This document shows, piece by piece, positions 12,509 to 20,595 of a DNA stretch of 64,000 nt. Below the pieces are notes generated by a model. It ran no database searches and was not told the origin of the DNA. It saw nothing but the letters and a program-made list of their open reading frames with translations. Both the position numbers and the translations under genes were made by a program. Position 1 is the first letter of the stretch, and every line of letters starts with the position of its first letter. Location of the stretch: assembly GCF_009830125.1 (NCBI RefSeq), contig NZ_WUPT01000002.1, positions 840,001-904,000 of the forward strand, read 5' to 3'. The DNA comes from Kangsaoukella pontilimi. GTDB lineage: Bacteria; Pseudomonadota; Alphaproteobacteria; Rhodobacterales; Rhodobacteraceae.

Positions 12509-13546
12509 ATGACGAGCCCCGCCACCGAGCTTTCGCGCCAGCTTTCCCAGAACGCCGAAACGGTGTGCCGGCACTATCTGTCGAACGGCCGGAAGCAGGG
12601 TCATTACTGGCTGGTGGGAGACGTTCATAACACACCGGGCCGATCCATGTTCGTTCGGCTGTCCGGGCCACTGTCCGGCAACCGTGCCGCTGGAAAATGG
12701 ACCGACGCAGCCACGGGACAGCATGGCGACCTACTCGATGTCATCCGTGAAAGCTGCGGCTTGGTCGACTTCAAGGACGTTGCCGATGAGGCCCGACGCT
12801 TCTTGAGCCTGCCCTTACCTGATCCAACCCGACAGCATTCTCCACATTCACAGCCACCAGCTGCCACCGGATCTCAGGAGGCGGCACGACGCCTGTTTGC
12901 AATGGGTGTACCGATCCGCGGCACTCCGGTAGAAACCTATCTGCGCAGGCGTGGCATCGGAGCGTTTGACCAAATGCCAAGCCTGCGGTTCCATCCCGCC
13001 TGCTTCTGTCGGCCCGAAGGCAGCGGGCCGATCGCGCGGCTTCCGGCCATGCTGGCCGCCATCACCGATCTCGAAGGCCGCCATACCGGGACCCATCGCA
13101 CCTGGCTGCGGCCGGACGGGAGCGCCAAGGCCGATATCGACACACCGCGGCGCGCGATGGGCGCTTTGCTCGGGAACGGGGTGCGGTTCGGCGCGCCCGC
13201 AGACGTGCTCATCGCGGGCGAGGGGATCGAGACGGTTCTTTCCGTGCGCTCGGCCCTGCCTGAGTTGCCCGCCGTCGCGGCACTGTCATCGGGACACCTG
13301 GCCGCCATCCGGTTTCCCGCTGGCCTGCGGCGGCTCTACGTGTTGCGCGACCGTGATCCCGCAGGCGCGGCGGCAAGGGATCGACTGGAGGCGCGCGCAG
13401 CCGAGGCCGGGATCGAGGCGCAGACCCTCACGCCGCGACTGGGCGACTTCAACGACGATCTCCGGCGCTATGGGCTGGCGGCCTTGCAAGCGCGGTTTCG
13501 GCTTCATCTCCACGTCGAGGATGCCGCTCGTTCCGTGCCGGTGTGA
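12509..13546 (+). CDS. Toprim-domain protein (primase-like, DUF7146 type)
   Basis: A 345-aa protein. Residues 30-90 carry the zinc-finger-less primase-like region (SNGRKQGHYWLVGDV, GKWTDAATGQHGDLLDVI); the middle contains VETYLRRRGI; residues 225-300 form a Toprim domain with IAGEGIETVLSVRSALP and the acidic motif LYVLRDRDPAGAAARDRL. These proteins are standard in conjugative elements and may prime the complementary strand in the recipient. ATG 12509 is chosen because GGAG lies about eight bases upstream. It follows the tandem hairpins and is probably expressed with parB and DUF2493. Confidence 0.82.
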   Translation: MTSPATELSRQLSQNAETVCRHYLSNGRKQGHYWLVGDVHNTPGRSMFVRLSGPLSGNRAAGKWTDAATGQHGDLLDVIRESCGLVDFKDVADEARRFLSLPLPDPTRQHSPHSQPPAATGSQEAARRLFAMGVPIRGTPVETYLRRRGIGAFDQMPSLRFHPACFCRPEGSGPIARLPAMLAAITDLEGRHTGTHRTWLRPDGSAKADIDTPRRAMGALLGNGVRFGAPADVLIAGEGIETVLSVRSALPELPAVAALSSGHLAAIRFPAGLRRLYVLRDRDPAGAAARDRLEARAAEAGIEAQTLTPRLGDFNDDLRRYGLAALQARFRLHLHVEDAARSVPV

Positions 13547-13690
13547 CAGGGCGGCAATCGGGCTGGCGCTGTACGGCTCACAGCATCGTTTTCGCAGGGG
13601 CATCCCGCGCGCGGTTCGCATCCACGGGAAAGGCCGGCGCGCACGGCCTTCTCAGAGGGCAGGAGGCCCACAATCGGGACGGCCCGGCAA

Positions 13691-13768
13691 TGGCCGCGCT
13701 CCGGCTATTTTCCGCCGCGCCCCGTTGGGGCGCTTTGCATCGCGAGGCAAAATAGCCGGGCTTGGCCA
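13691..13768. repeat. Long nested inverted repeat in the toprim-DUF2493 gap
   Basis: The outermost arm pairs TGGCC (13691-13695) with GGCCA (13764-13768). A strong 11-bp arm pairs CCGGCTATTTT (13701-13711) with AAAATAGCCGG (13749-13759). An inner hairpin pairs GCGCCCC (13717-13723) with GGGGCGC (13727-13733). The 331-base gap holds no convincing gene. It could be a structured RNA, a replication or transfer site, or a 5' leader of the DUF2493 gene. Confidence 0.65.
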
Positions 13769-13877
13769 TCAAGGCCCTCGCGAAAGGCTCGGGCTGCCCG
13801 GCCGCCCCGCCCCTGGGCGCGTTCCTGCCATGAAGGCCGCGTGTGGCGCGCGGCTCCCCCGAGGAAGGAACCCGCAG

Positions 13878-14813
13878 ATGACCCTCGATCCCGAAACCGA
13901 TGCCCACGAGCCGCATCACAGCACGTCCTCGACCGCCCATGTCCTGACCGAACTCCAGCTCTACGGCTGGCGCCCCTACGAAGATGAACCCGACCCGCGT
14001 CCCTTGCCCGAGGGCAGCCAGATCGCCGGTGCCGTCGCCGATATCCTCGACGCCCTCGTCGCGACGCTGGGTGAAACGCGCCTAGAGCCCGATCTCGACG
14101 AACTGCTCTGGGGCACGGTCAACCTCTTCCACCGGGCGCTGACGCGGGCCGAGCGGCAGCTCGACGACAACGAACAGGCGCAACGCCGCCTCCAGCGGGA
14201 ACAGGATGGCTCGGAAGTGAAATCCCTCGAACTCGAACGCCTGGTGGCGGAGGGGCAGCGCATGGTCGAACGACGCACCGCGCTGGAACTCTTTCGCGAC
14301 CTCGCCGCCGAGGGCTTCGAGCATCACCTCGGGAAACTCTGGCATCCCCGGACCGGCTCGCGCGTCAGCCATCGGAATCTGACCGCCGCGATGATCGACA
14401 GCCGGGATTTCCTTGCCGCCCGGCGGCGGGCCGAGGCGCAGTTACTTCTGCCCGAAGGCCCCAAGGTGGCCGTGACCGGCGGGGCGGAGTTCAATGATCA
14501 CAGCATGATCTGGGCGAGGCTTGACCAGGTCCACGCCAAGCACCCGGACATGGTGCTGCTCCATGGTGGCTCACCCAAGGGGGCGGAACTGATCGCCTCC
14601 CGCTGGGCCGATCACCGCAAGGTGCCGCAGGTCGCCTTCCGACCCGACTGGACCAAGCACGGCCGCTCGGCTCCGTTCAAGCGCAACGACGCGATGCTGG
14701 ATGTGCTACCGATCGGAGTCCTCGTTTTTCCCGGCACCGGGATCCAGGAGAACCTCGCAGACAAGGCACGCAAGCTGGGCATTCCGGTCCTCAAGCATGA
14801 TGGCGGCACGTGA
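13878..14813 (+). CDS. DUF2493 (YspA/SLOG-like) protein
   Basis: A 311-aa protein. The C-terminal part is the DUF2493 SLOG-like Rossmann domain: KVAVTGGAEFNDHSMIWARLDQVHAKHPDMVLLHGGSPKGAELIA, then the conserved PDWTKHGRSAPFKRNDAML and a terminal VFPGTGIQENLADKARKLGIPV. The N-terminal half is charged and helical. SLOG-fold proteins bind nucleotides or nucleotide-like ligands; the role in ICEs is unknown. ATG 13878 is chosen because GAGGAAGG precedes it. The last codons overlap no other gene; a 233-base gap follows. Confidence 0.85.
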   Translation: MTLDPETDAHEPHHSTSSTAHVLTELQLYGWRPYEDEPDPRPLPEGSQIAGAVADILDALVATLGETRLEPDLDELLWGTVNLFHRALTRAERQLDDNEQAQRRLQREQDGSEVKSLELERLVAEGQRMVERRTALELFRDLAAEGFEHHLGKLWHPRTGSRVSHRNLTAAMIDSRDFLAARRRAEAQLLLPEGPKVAVTGGAEFNDHSMIWARLDQVHAKHPDMVLLHGGSPKGAELIASRWADHRKVPQVAFRPDWTKHGRSAPFKRNDAMLDVLPIGVLVFPGTGIQENLADKARKLGIPVLKHDGGT

Positions 14814-15008
14814 GCGCCGCCTTTTGCTCAATCGGTACATCGTGCCATCACCACGTCAGATCGGACATCCACGTGCATCGCAGCAAACTTCTGGCTCGAG
14901 CCCGATTTGCGAGATTCTGCACTTCGCTCGAACGGCGTACAAGCGGTGGAACCGGACACTTCAAACTTCGAACGAGCGCGCAACTTTCGCTTGCCTTTAA
15001 GAAACCCA

Positions 15009-15022
15009 ACATCATATGATGT
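15009..15022. promoter_or_regulatory. Perfect palindrome, likely operator of the XRE-ImmA pair
   Basis: ACATCATATGATGT is a perfect 14-bp palindrome 24 bases before the first gene of the pair. The surrounding 150 bases are AT-rich and otherwise empty. A helix-turn-helix protein encoded in the operon is the obvious ligand. Confidence 0.6.
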
Positions 15023-15046
15023 GGAAAATCTTAAAGGGGCTGAGCA

Positions 15047-15670
15047 TTGCCGACATTCAACACCGTGATCGTCTCCACGCAGGTGGACGTTGAAACCCGC
15101 CTTGAGGACTTTGGCGTCACACGCCAACAGATCATGGCCATCGGACACACCGCCCGCGCCTATGCGGACGACGCCAGCCCCTCCATGCCGCTCAACGCGG
15201 CTGGCATGCTGTCTTACATTCACGGCGTTGGCGAACTCCGCCAACAGCTCGTCGGGTCCGACTACATTCCTGACCGCGCCTGTGGCGTCGAGTCGGTTAT
15301 GCGTCGGGACCGTAGTGTGCGCATCGCATTCCAGAACGTTGACAAAAGCTGTGCTGACATGCCGCCGTTGCCCCGGACTGAGAAGGGCAGCGGTGCCGCT
15401 TCCCTGTCTTCCCCGTCGCTCTTTGAACATGCTGGCGTTGAAGCTGGTCCCCTGACCGGGGTGCATGACGGCGTTCGGACCTACTACGTGATGGTGGGCC
15501 TTGACGGCAGCGTTGAGCTTTCCTGCCCCGTCATTGAAAAGGGCAAGTACGTCGACTGGATCGAGCGCATCTACATCTATTCGTCTGACGGCGATTGGGA
15601 GGCAGAGCTGGAAACCGATACCAGCCCCATCGAAGACTTCGACATCAACGTTTCTTTCAAAGACTCCTGA
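15047..15670 (+). CDS. Unknown protein coupled to XRE-ImmA/IrrE gene
   Basis: A 207-aa soluble protein of no family I can recognise. It starts at TTG (15047), because AAAGGGGC lies nine bases upstream and the next in-frame ATG (residue 30) would remove a well-formed segment. Visible features are FGVTRQQIMAIGHTARAYADD in the N-terminal third, AACGVESVMRRDRSVRIAFQN-like charged segments, and a C-terminal strand-rich part with IERIYIYSSDGDWEAELE. The stop overlaps the next gene's start (TGATG), so translation is coupled. By position it may be the partner, substrate or toxin of the downstream XRE-peptidase. Confidence 0.7.
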   Translation: MPTFNTVIVSTQVDVETRLEDFGVTRQQIMAIGHTARAYADDASPSMPLNAAGMLSYIHGVGELRQQLVGSDYIPDRACGVESVMRRDRSVRIAFQNVDKSCADMPPLPRTEKGSGAASLSSPSLFEHAGVEAGPLTGVHDGVRTYYVMVGLDGSVELSCPVIEKGKYVDWIERIYIYSSDGDWEAELETDTSPIEDFDINVSFKDS

Positions 15671-16740
15671 TGTTCAACGCAGACCGTCTCAAGACAGCCC
15701 GCGAAAGGCGGATGCTGACAGCGAAGGGACTCGCAGAGCGCATAGGCGTCTCTGCGGTCACGCTTTCGAAGTATGAAAACGGGCACGCGCCCGATGAAGC
15801 GACTGTAAAGCGCCTTGCCTTGGCGCTTTCCTATCCCCTTGATTTCTTCTACCGGGACGCGCCAGAGCGCCTTGATACCGATGCTGTCAGTTTCCGCAGT
15901 TTGGCCCGGATGAAGGCCAAAGAGCGCCGTGCGGCGGAAGCGGCAGGATCATTGGGAATCGAGCTCTATGAGTGGATCGACTCCCGATTTAATCTGCCTG
16001 ACGCTGACCTTATCGACCTGAGCAAGGAACGCCGCCGCCCGCATGTCGCAGCGCGCCTTCTGCGCCAGCATTGGGGTATAGGTGACAGACCGATTGGCAA
16101 CGTTCTCAAGTTGATCGAGTCCAAGGGCATTCGCGTCCTATCTCTCTCGGAGGCGACCAGACATGTTGACGCTTTCTCGTTCTGGCGAGGGGATCACCCC
16201 TATGTTTTCTTGAACCAATTGAAGACGGCAGAACGGTCTATCTTCGACACGGCGCACGAGCTTGGGCACCTTGTCATGCATAGTCACGCAGGGTCGAAAG
16301 CCGACAAAGAAGCGGAGACGCAGGCCGACAGGTTCGCGTCGGCGTTCCTCATGCCCGAGAATGACTTGATGGGCTATGCGCACTTGTTCACACCGGGACA
16401 AATCATTTCGGCCAAAAAGCGCTGGAAGGTGTCTGCAATGGCCTTGGCGTATCGGCTCAACTCTCTCGGCTACATCAGCGAATGGAACTACCGTTCCTTG
16501 CTGATTGAGCTTGGAAAGCGCGGATATCGCAGCGGCGAACCGGACGGAATCGAACGTGAGGTTTCGACCGTGCTTGCCAAGGTCTTGGCCGCTCTTTGGT
16601 CCAAAGGCATGACCAAGGACGACATCGCCAAAGACCTTGGGATTCCCCTGGAAGAAATCGAAGCCCTGATTTTCCGGTTGTCGCCGGATCAAGGCACGGT
16701 CAGCGAACCGCGCAAACCGGAGCTTCGGCTGGTCAAATAG
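15670..16740 (+). CDS. XRE-family regulator fused to ImmA/IrrE metallopeptidase
   Basis: A 356-aa two-domain protein. Residues 6-60 form an XRE helix-turn-helix (RLKTARERRMLTAKGLAERI, VSAVTLSKYENG). Residues 170-260 form the ImmA/IrrE zinc peptidase with HELGHLVMHSH (HExxH) and a following AETQADRFASAFLMP glutamate helix. Proteins of this fusion class cleave repressors or antitoxins, or act as antitoxin-regulators with unusual toxin partners. The ATG at 15670 overlaps the previous stop, whereas the upstream frame would run inside the previous gene. The palindrome at 15009 is likely its own operator. Confidence 0.88.
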   Translation: MFNADRLKTARERRMLTAKGLAERIGVSAVTLSKYENGHAPDEATVKRLALALSYPLDFFYRDAPERLDTDAVSFRSLARMKAKERRAAEAAGSLGIELYEWIDSRFNLPDADLIDLSKERRRPHVAARLLRQHWGIGDRPIGNVLKLIESKGIRVLSLSEATRHVDAFSFWRGDHPYVFLNQLKTAERSIFDTAHELGHLVMHSHAGSKADKEAETQADRFASAFLMPENDLMGYAHLFTPGQIISAKKRWKVSAMALAYRLNSLGYISEWNYRSLLIELGKRGYRSGEPDGIEREVSTVLAKVLAALWSKGMTKDDIAKDLGIPLEEIEALIFRLSPDQGTVSEPRKPELRLVK

Positions 16741-17039
16741 ACCTGATGCGCTGGCGCGGTTGAGTTTTTGGCGATTGTCCGTTTCGGCGTTCAATTTCCG
16801 CTCTGGGCTGGCCCGCGGTCATGGTCTCACACCTAGCGAAAGACCACTTCGTCCCACACTGCTGTCCTTGGCTTGATGATGCGCGAAGGTCCGCTTCTCT
16901 ACGATGCTCGGCTTGGGCAGCACATGAAATTGGGGCATAATCCTGCGAGCAGAACCGGCGAAGCAGCATAGTCGCAGGCGGTGCGCGCATTCGGGCAGCC
17001 TGTCGTGATCCCCACAGTCACAGACCTATGGAGGCGTCC
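16741..17039. other. Gap without a recognisable gene
   Basis: These 299 bases hold no convincing coding frame, repeat or hairpin. The segment separates the XRE-ImmA cargo from ICE core genes and probably contains the promoter of the small membrane protein that follows. Confidence 0.35.
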
Positions 17040-17456
17040 ATGTCGCTTGTTCTTCTCGCCATCTCTCTGTCCATCGCCCTCGGCGTACTGGCCTTTCGCT
17101 TCGCGGTCTTTGCGCTGCCGGTCATGGCCGGGATGGCCGCGTTCCTGCAGGTTCATGGTGGCGGTGCCGGTTTCGGCCTGTCCTTCCTTGCCGGCCTTGC
17201 GGGAGCGGCGCTCTCCGTCGCGTTCGTCATTGTCATTCTCGGCTTCGTTAGGAACCCGTTCCTCCGCCTCGGGGCGCTCGGCCTCTTTGCGGTGCCCGCC
17301 GCCGTGGCGGGCTACGCGCTGGCCCATGGCGTCGTGAAACATGCGCTTGACCCGGGTGTGATGCTGACGCTGATCTGCGGTGGCTGCGGCGCGGTCGTCG
17401 CCGTTGCGGCGATGATCAACCTTAATGCCTTGGGCGAGGGGCTTCTCGACCGGTAG
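17040..17456 (+). CDS. Small ICE membrane protein of unknown function
   Basis: A 138-aa very hydrophobic protein with four predicted helices (roughly residues 2-20, 20-36, 46-70, 76-95) and a fifth near the C-terminus (GVMLTLICGGCGAVVAVAAMI). No catalytic motif is visible. ATG 17040 is preferred over 17028 because GGAGG lies six bases before it. Its place in the ICE backbone, before ssb, suggests an accessory role in maintenance or transfer, but nothing in the sequence proves this. Confidence 0.65.
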   Translation: MSLVLLAISLSIALGVLAFRFAVFALPVMAGMAAFLQVHGGGAGFGLSFLAGLAGAALSVAFVIVILGFVRNPFLRLGALGLFAVPAAVAGYALAHGVVKHALDPGVMLTLICGGCGAVVAVAAMINLNALGEGLLDR

Positions 17457-17964
17457 CCCTCGGTTGCGGCCGTCCCCAGTCGATTGATCGCAGGCGCGGT
17501 GGAAATCTGCGCTGCAACGGTCCTTGGGTGATGGCCGGCCAAAGCCCGGACCATCCCTGTCTTCTCGTATGACCATGAACCAGCCGGGCCTATGCCTGTG
17601 AGTGTGGTGAACGGCGCCTGACGTGCTCGGTTCTGCCTGCGGTTTCTGGCCATCGGACACGGCGCAGCTGCGGCAAGCGAAGGTGGGTGCGCGAGGCCGA
17701 TTGTCGATGGGTGCGTGATCTGGGGCCCAAGTTGCCATTCGCGAGGAAGATGGTTCTGCCCTGCATCCTCGCTGGCTTTCCTCCGAGAAGACCTGTCCCT
17801 CCTCCTGATTGATCCCCTAAGCCCGTCTGTCCGAGGCCAGCAACCCCGCGCGGCGGGACCCGTGTTGGCGTGTTCCACGCCTGCCCGCGCCACGTCCGCC
17901 TTGGGGGTCGAGCGGACACCGGGGGCGTCCGTGCAGGCCACGTCCAGCGGTCTTTGACGGGCCT
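17457..17964. other. 508-base gap before the ssb leader
   Basis: Several long frames cross this region on both strands, but none has a credible start, ribosome site or known motif, and they overlap one another as expected in GC-rich non-coding DNA. I see no repeat of the att core or IS ends. Confidence 0.35.
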
Positions 17965-17990
17965 CATCGGAGGGACGGTCCCTCCGGATG
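17965..17990 (+). promoter_or_regulatory. Hairpin in the ssb leader
   Basis: CATC-GGAGGGA (17965-17975) pairs with TCCCTCC-(G)-GATG (17979-17990) around a CGG loop, with one bulged G. It ends 18 bases before the ssb ATG. The shape differs from the two leader RNAs at 8060 and 10224. Confidence 0.5.
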
Positions 17991-18008
17991 AAGCAACGGA
18001 GACATACC

Positions 18009-18410
18009 ATGCAGAACATCGTCATCCTCGCCGGCAACATCGGCCAGACCCCCGAGACCCGCACCACCCAGGGCGGCACCTCGATCACCACCTTCACCCT
18101 TGCCACCTCCCGCCCGCGCTACTCCGAAGGCCGGGTCGTCCGCGACGAGAACGGCTACCGCGTCCAGGACACCGAATGGCACCGCATCACCTGCTTCAAC
18201 GGCCTCGGCAAGACGGTCCAGCAGTATTGCGAGAAGGGGATGAAGCTCCTGGTCCGTGGCCGCATCCACTATACCAAGTGGACCGACGCCGCGGGTGTCG
18301 ATCGCTACGGCTGCGAGATCATCGCCGAGACGGTCGACTTCCTGACCAAGGCCAAGCAGGCCGAGGACGAGGAGCCCTCCCTCATCGACGATGAGGACGA
18401 CCAGTCCTGA
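18009..18410 (+). CDS. ssb: Single-stranded DNA-binding protein
   Basis: A 133-aa SSB. The OB-fold spans residues 1-110 (MQNIVILAGNIGQTPETR, TEWHRITCFNGLGKTVQQYCEKG, KLLVRGRIHYTKWTD), followed by a short acidic tail EEPSLIDDEDDQS. It binds the incoming single strand during transfer. The tail is acidic like that of chromosomal SSB but lacks the exact DIPF end, which suggests altered contacts with host proteins. Confidence 0.93.
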   Translation: MQNIVILAGNIGQTPETRTTQGGTSITTFTLATSRPRYSEGRVVRDENGYRVQDTEWHRITCFNGLGKTVQQYCEKGMKLLVRGRIHYTKWTDAAGVDRYGCEIIAETVDFLTKAKQAEDEEPSLIDDEDDQS

Positions 18411-18614
18411 CACAGCACCGACGCCCGGCGGCGCGAGCCGCCGGGCTTCTCCGATGGCACTGTCGGACGCCGATCACAATTCGTATCATTCGGCGATATC
18501 TCGCCGCGCGCAGCGGCTGGATGGGCACTGAGTCGCACGCAGGTCGCCTTCCTCGCGATCCAGTGCCTGAAACCACCGCAGACTGCGACGATCACTGGCA
18601 AGCCCCCGGAAATG

Positions 18615-18629
18615 CGACTAAAATAGTCG
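18615..18629. promoter_or_regulatory. Inverted repeat upstream of the QseC-like regulator
   Basis: CGACTA-AAA-TAGTCG is a perfect 6-3-6 inverted repeat, 42 bases before the start of the XRE-type gene. It is a good candidate operator for autoregulation by the QseC-like protein. Confidence 0.6.
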
Positions 18630-18671
18630 TAGTTCTGGCATGTGTGAATGGCCGGGTGGGAGGTGATCATC

Positions 18672-18920
18672 ATGATCACCGCCCGACAATCACGGGCCGC
18701 GCGCGCATTGCTGGGATGGACGCAGCAGCAGCTAGCCGATAAGGCCCTGGTATCACTGACCGCACTGAAGAGGCTCGAATCCGAGAAGGATCTTCGTGTC
18801 TACGAGTCGACCGAAGATCAGGTGCGGCGGGTGTTCGAGGATGCAGGGATCACCTTTCTGCATTCGGACAAGGGTGAAGGCGTCTTGATCGATGTGACCA
18901 AGGCGAAAAAGGCCAAGTGA
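18672..18920 (+). CDS. QseC-like XRE regulator of ICE excision control
   Basis: An 82-aa helix-turn-helix protein: QSRAARALLGWTQQQLADKALVSLTALKRLESE forms the DNA-binding domain, followed by a short region ending GEGVLIDVTKAKKAK. ATG at 18672 is chosen since the two earlier codons extend the homologous start without a ribosome site. In the Mesorhizobium element ICEMlSymR7A, a small regulator, QseC, controls the antiactivator qseM; here the next gene is QseM-like and the one after is FseA-like, so the same circuit is inferred from order. An inverted repeat sits just upstream. Confidence 0.72.
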   Translation: MITARQSRAARALLGWTQQQLADKALVSLTALKRLESEKDLRVYESTEDQVRRVFEDAGITFLHSDKGEGVLIDVTKAKKAK

Positions 18921-19008
18921 TCGTAACCGGTTGATGCGGATATCGGTGGCGCGCCTGTACGGAAAGGCAACTTCGGGAGGGGGGTCGTTTCTGCGATCCT
19001 GTAGGCAA

Positions 19009-19290
19009 ATGGCACAGGGCGAGACGACATTTCTGGATGCTCCGCCGGACAGCGAAACGCTGACCGACTACGACCATGCTCATATGGTTCTCTACCTCCG
19101 CATTTTCGACGCTGCCGAGGAAGGAGCCGATTGGCAGGAAGTGGTCGAAGTCCTGTTTGGACTCGATCCTAAGCATGATCCCGATCGCTGCAGGAACGTC
19201 TATGATAGTCACCTCGCGCGGGCCCGCTGGATGACCGAGCACGGCTATCGCGACCTGCTTCGGCAGGGGGGCGACGGCCCGAACGGCTGA
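19009..19290 (+). CDS. QseM-like DUF2285 antiactivator
   Basis: A 93-aa protein consisting of one DUF2285 domain: LTDYDHAHMVLYLRIFDAAEEGADWQEVVEVLFGLDP, then RARWMTEHGYRDLLRQ. In ICEMlSymR7A, QseM (of similar size) binds and blocks both TraR and the excision activator FseA. Its location between a QseC-like regulator and an FseA-like gene supports the same role. ATG 19009 gives the size expected of QseM. A longer frame opens at 18931, but its first 26 residues look unlike the family. Confidence 0.75.
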   Translation: MAQGETTFLDAPPDSETLTDYDHAHMVLYLRIFDAAEEGADWQEVVEVLFGLDPKHDPDRCRNVYDSHLARARWMTEHGYRDLLRQGGDGPNG

Positions 19291-19393
19291 GTCACGCCGA
19301 AACCCGCCCATGCAGGGTGGGCCGGACTCCCGAAGATCAATCAAAACGTGTAAAATCAGGTCGTTTCAGAGAAGTTGACGAACGGGATTTGTC

Positions 19394-20159
19394 ATGCCGT
19401 CGGAACGCTCCGGCTGGCGTTCCTCGGCAGAGTACGACTACGTCGAAGACCTGAGCGCGTCCGATCTTGCCTGGGAATGGCTGCGCCGCAACAAGCGCTA
19501 TGCAAAGGACTATGCGACCCTCTCCAAGGCCGCACCGGACGACGCGTCTCTGAAAGAAGCACTCCTCGACAAATGGGGGTTGCGATTTCGCGGCCGATCC
19601 CAACCTCCCGGCTCCAAAGGCCTGCGTACTCTGGGACCCCCGGATCGATCCCTCGGTGGTCGTGCTGCAGAGGGTTCCGGAGGTCCTGAGCCGCGCGGTG
19701 GAACCGACGATCCTGCCTGAAGGGGCGACCAGACGCGCCCAGGACGGCCTCCACCATCTTCTTGACCCTGGGCTGCAGGTTCGCTTGCAGCTTCTGCAAG
19801 AAGATTCGGACGCCGAGGCACTTGTGGCGATCGTCCCGCTTGATCAACACGGCTTTGCCCGCCTCAATGCTATCTACAGGTTGCTCGCGCAGCTTCACGG
19901 CAGAACGATTCCTGCCGACAAGCGCCTCACCCGCCAGAAACGACTGCGCGCCAAGCGTATGTTGCAGACATTTGATGGACGGCGTGCCGGAGCGTCGCAG
20001 CGCGAGATAGCCGAAGTGGTCTTTCGGCTATCCCGGGTCAGCCGAGACGAGTGGCAAAGCGCGCCGGAGCGCTTCGCCGTGATCAGGCTGATACGTGACG
20101 CCAGAGCACTGGTTGAGGGCGGCTACCGATCACTGCTGTGTCCCGACGTGCATCGATAG
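19394..20159 (+). CDS. fseA: FseA-like excision activator made by +1 programmed frameshift
   Basis: Two overlapping frames encode one protein. The first (from ATG 19394) has a DUF6499-like domain, YDYVEDLSASDLAWEWLRRNKRYAKDY, ending at DKWGLRF. At the codon TTT (19586-19588) followed by C, a +1 slip to TTC leads straight into the second frame, AADPNLPAPKACVLWDP, and a DUF2285 domain (LLAQLHGRTIPADKR, GGYRSLLCP) that ends at 20159. The fused product is about 254 aa. In ICEMlSymR7A, genes msi172 and msi171 are joined in the same way by UUU-to-UUC slippage of tRNA-Phe in a conserved motif, and the fusion activates the excisionase gene rdfS. An RdfS-like gene lies just downstream here. Without slippage, the product is a 108-aa protein. 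Confidence 0.82.
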
Positions 20160-20291
20160 CCCTTCACCTTCTTCGCTGTGCGATCTCCGCAACTCAACCT
20201 TCGCACTCCATCCCACCCGTCGCACTTCGCCATCGTGGCCCCAATCAGCCGCCTTTGTCCGGCGGCCTCACGGACTCCACGGAGGCTTTCC

Positions 20292-20576
20292 ATGCGACCC
20301 GATCACGCTCCCCTGCCGCCGCGCTATCTGCGCACAAAGGAGGCTGCGCAGTTTCTCAGCCTGTCTGCACGTACCCTCGAAAAGCACCGCACCTACGGCA
20401 CCGGTCCGGCCTATCACAAGTTGGGTGGGCGGGTCGTCTATTCGATCGAGGATCTCGAGGCCTGGGTCCAGCGCGGCGCCGTCACCTCGACGTCTGACCC
20501 GCGGGGTGGCCGCGTGCGGCCCGCCAAGCGCCATGTTCTGACCGCGACCCCGCCCGCGGGCCGGGCCTTCCGCTGA
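20292..20576 (+). CDS. rdfS: RdfS-like excisionase (HTH_17)
   Basis: A 94-aa protein with a MerR-like helix-turn-helix: PRYLRTKEAAQFLSLSARTLEKHRTYGTGPAYHKLGGRVVYSIEDLEAWVQ, followed by a basic tail. This matches recombination directionality factors of the RdfS type, which steer the recombinase toward excision. It heads the run of transfer genes (repA, DUF2840, traF and onward), as rdfS does in related ICEs, so excision and transfer may be co-expressed. ATG 20292 has GGAGG upstream. Usual partners are tyrosine integrases; here the only recombinase seen is a serine type, which leaves the pairing uncertain. Confidence 0.78.
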   Translation: MRPDHAPLPPRYLRTKEAAQFLSLSARTLEKHRTYGTGPAYHKLGGRVVYSIEDLEAWVQRGAVTSTSDPRGGRVRPAKRHVLTATPPAGRAFR

Positions 20577-20595
20577 TCCGGGCGAGGCATTTCCC

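Noticed and set aside
17312-18106. 264-aa minus-strand frame before ssb
   Set aside because: It overlaps the small membrane protein and the ssb leader; no ribosome site or motif.
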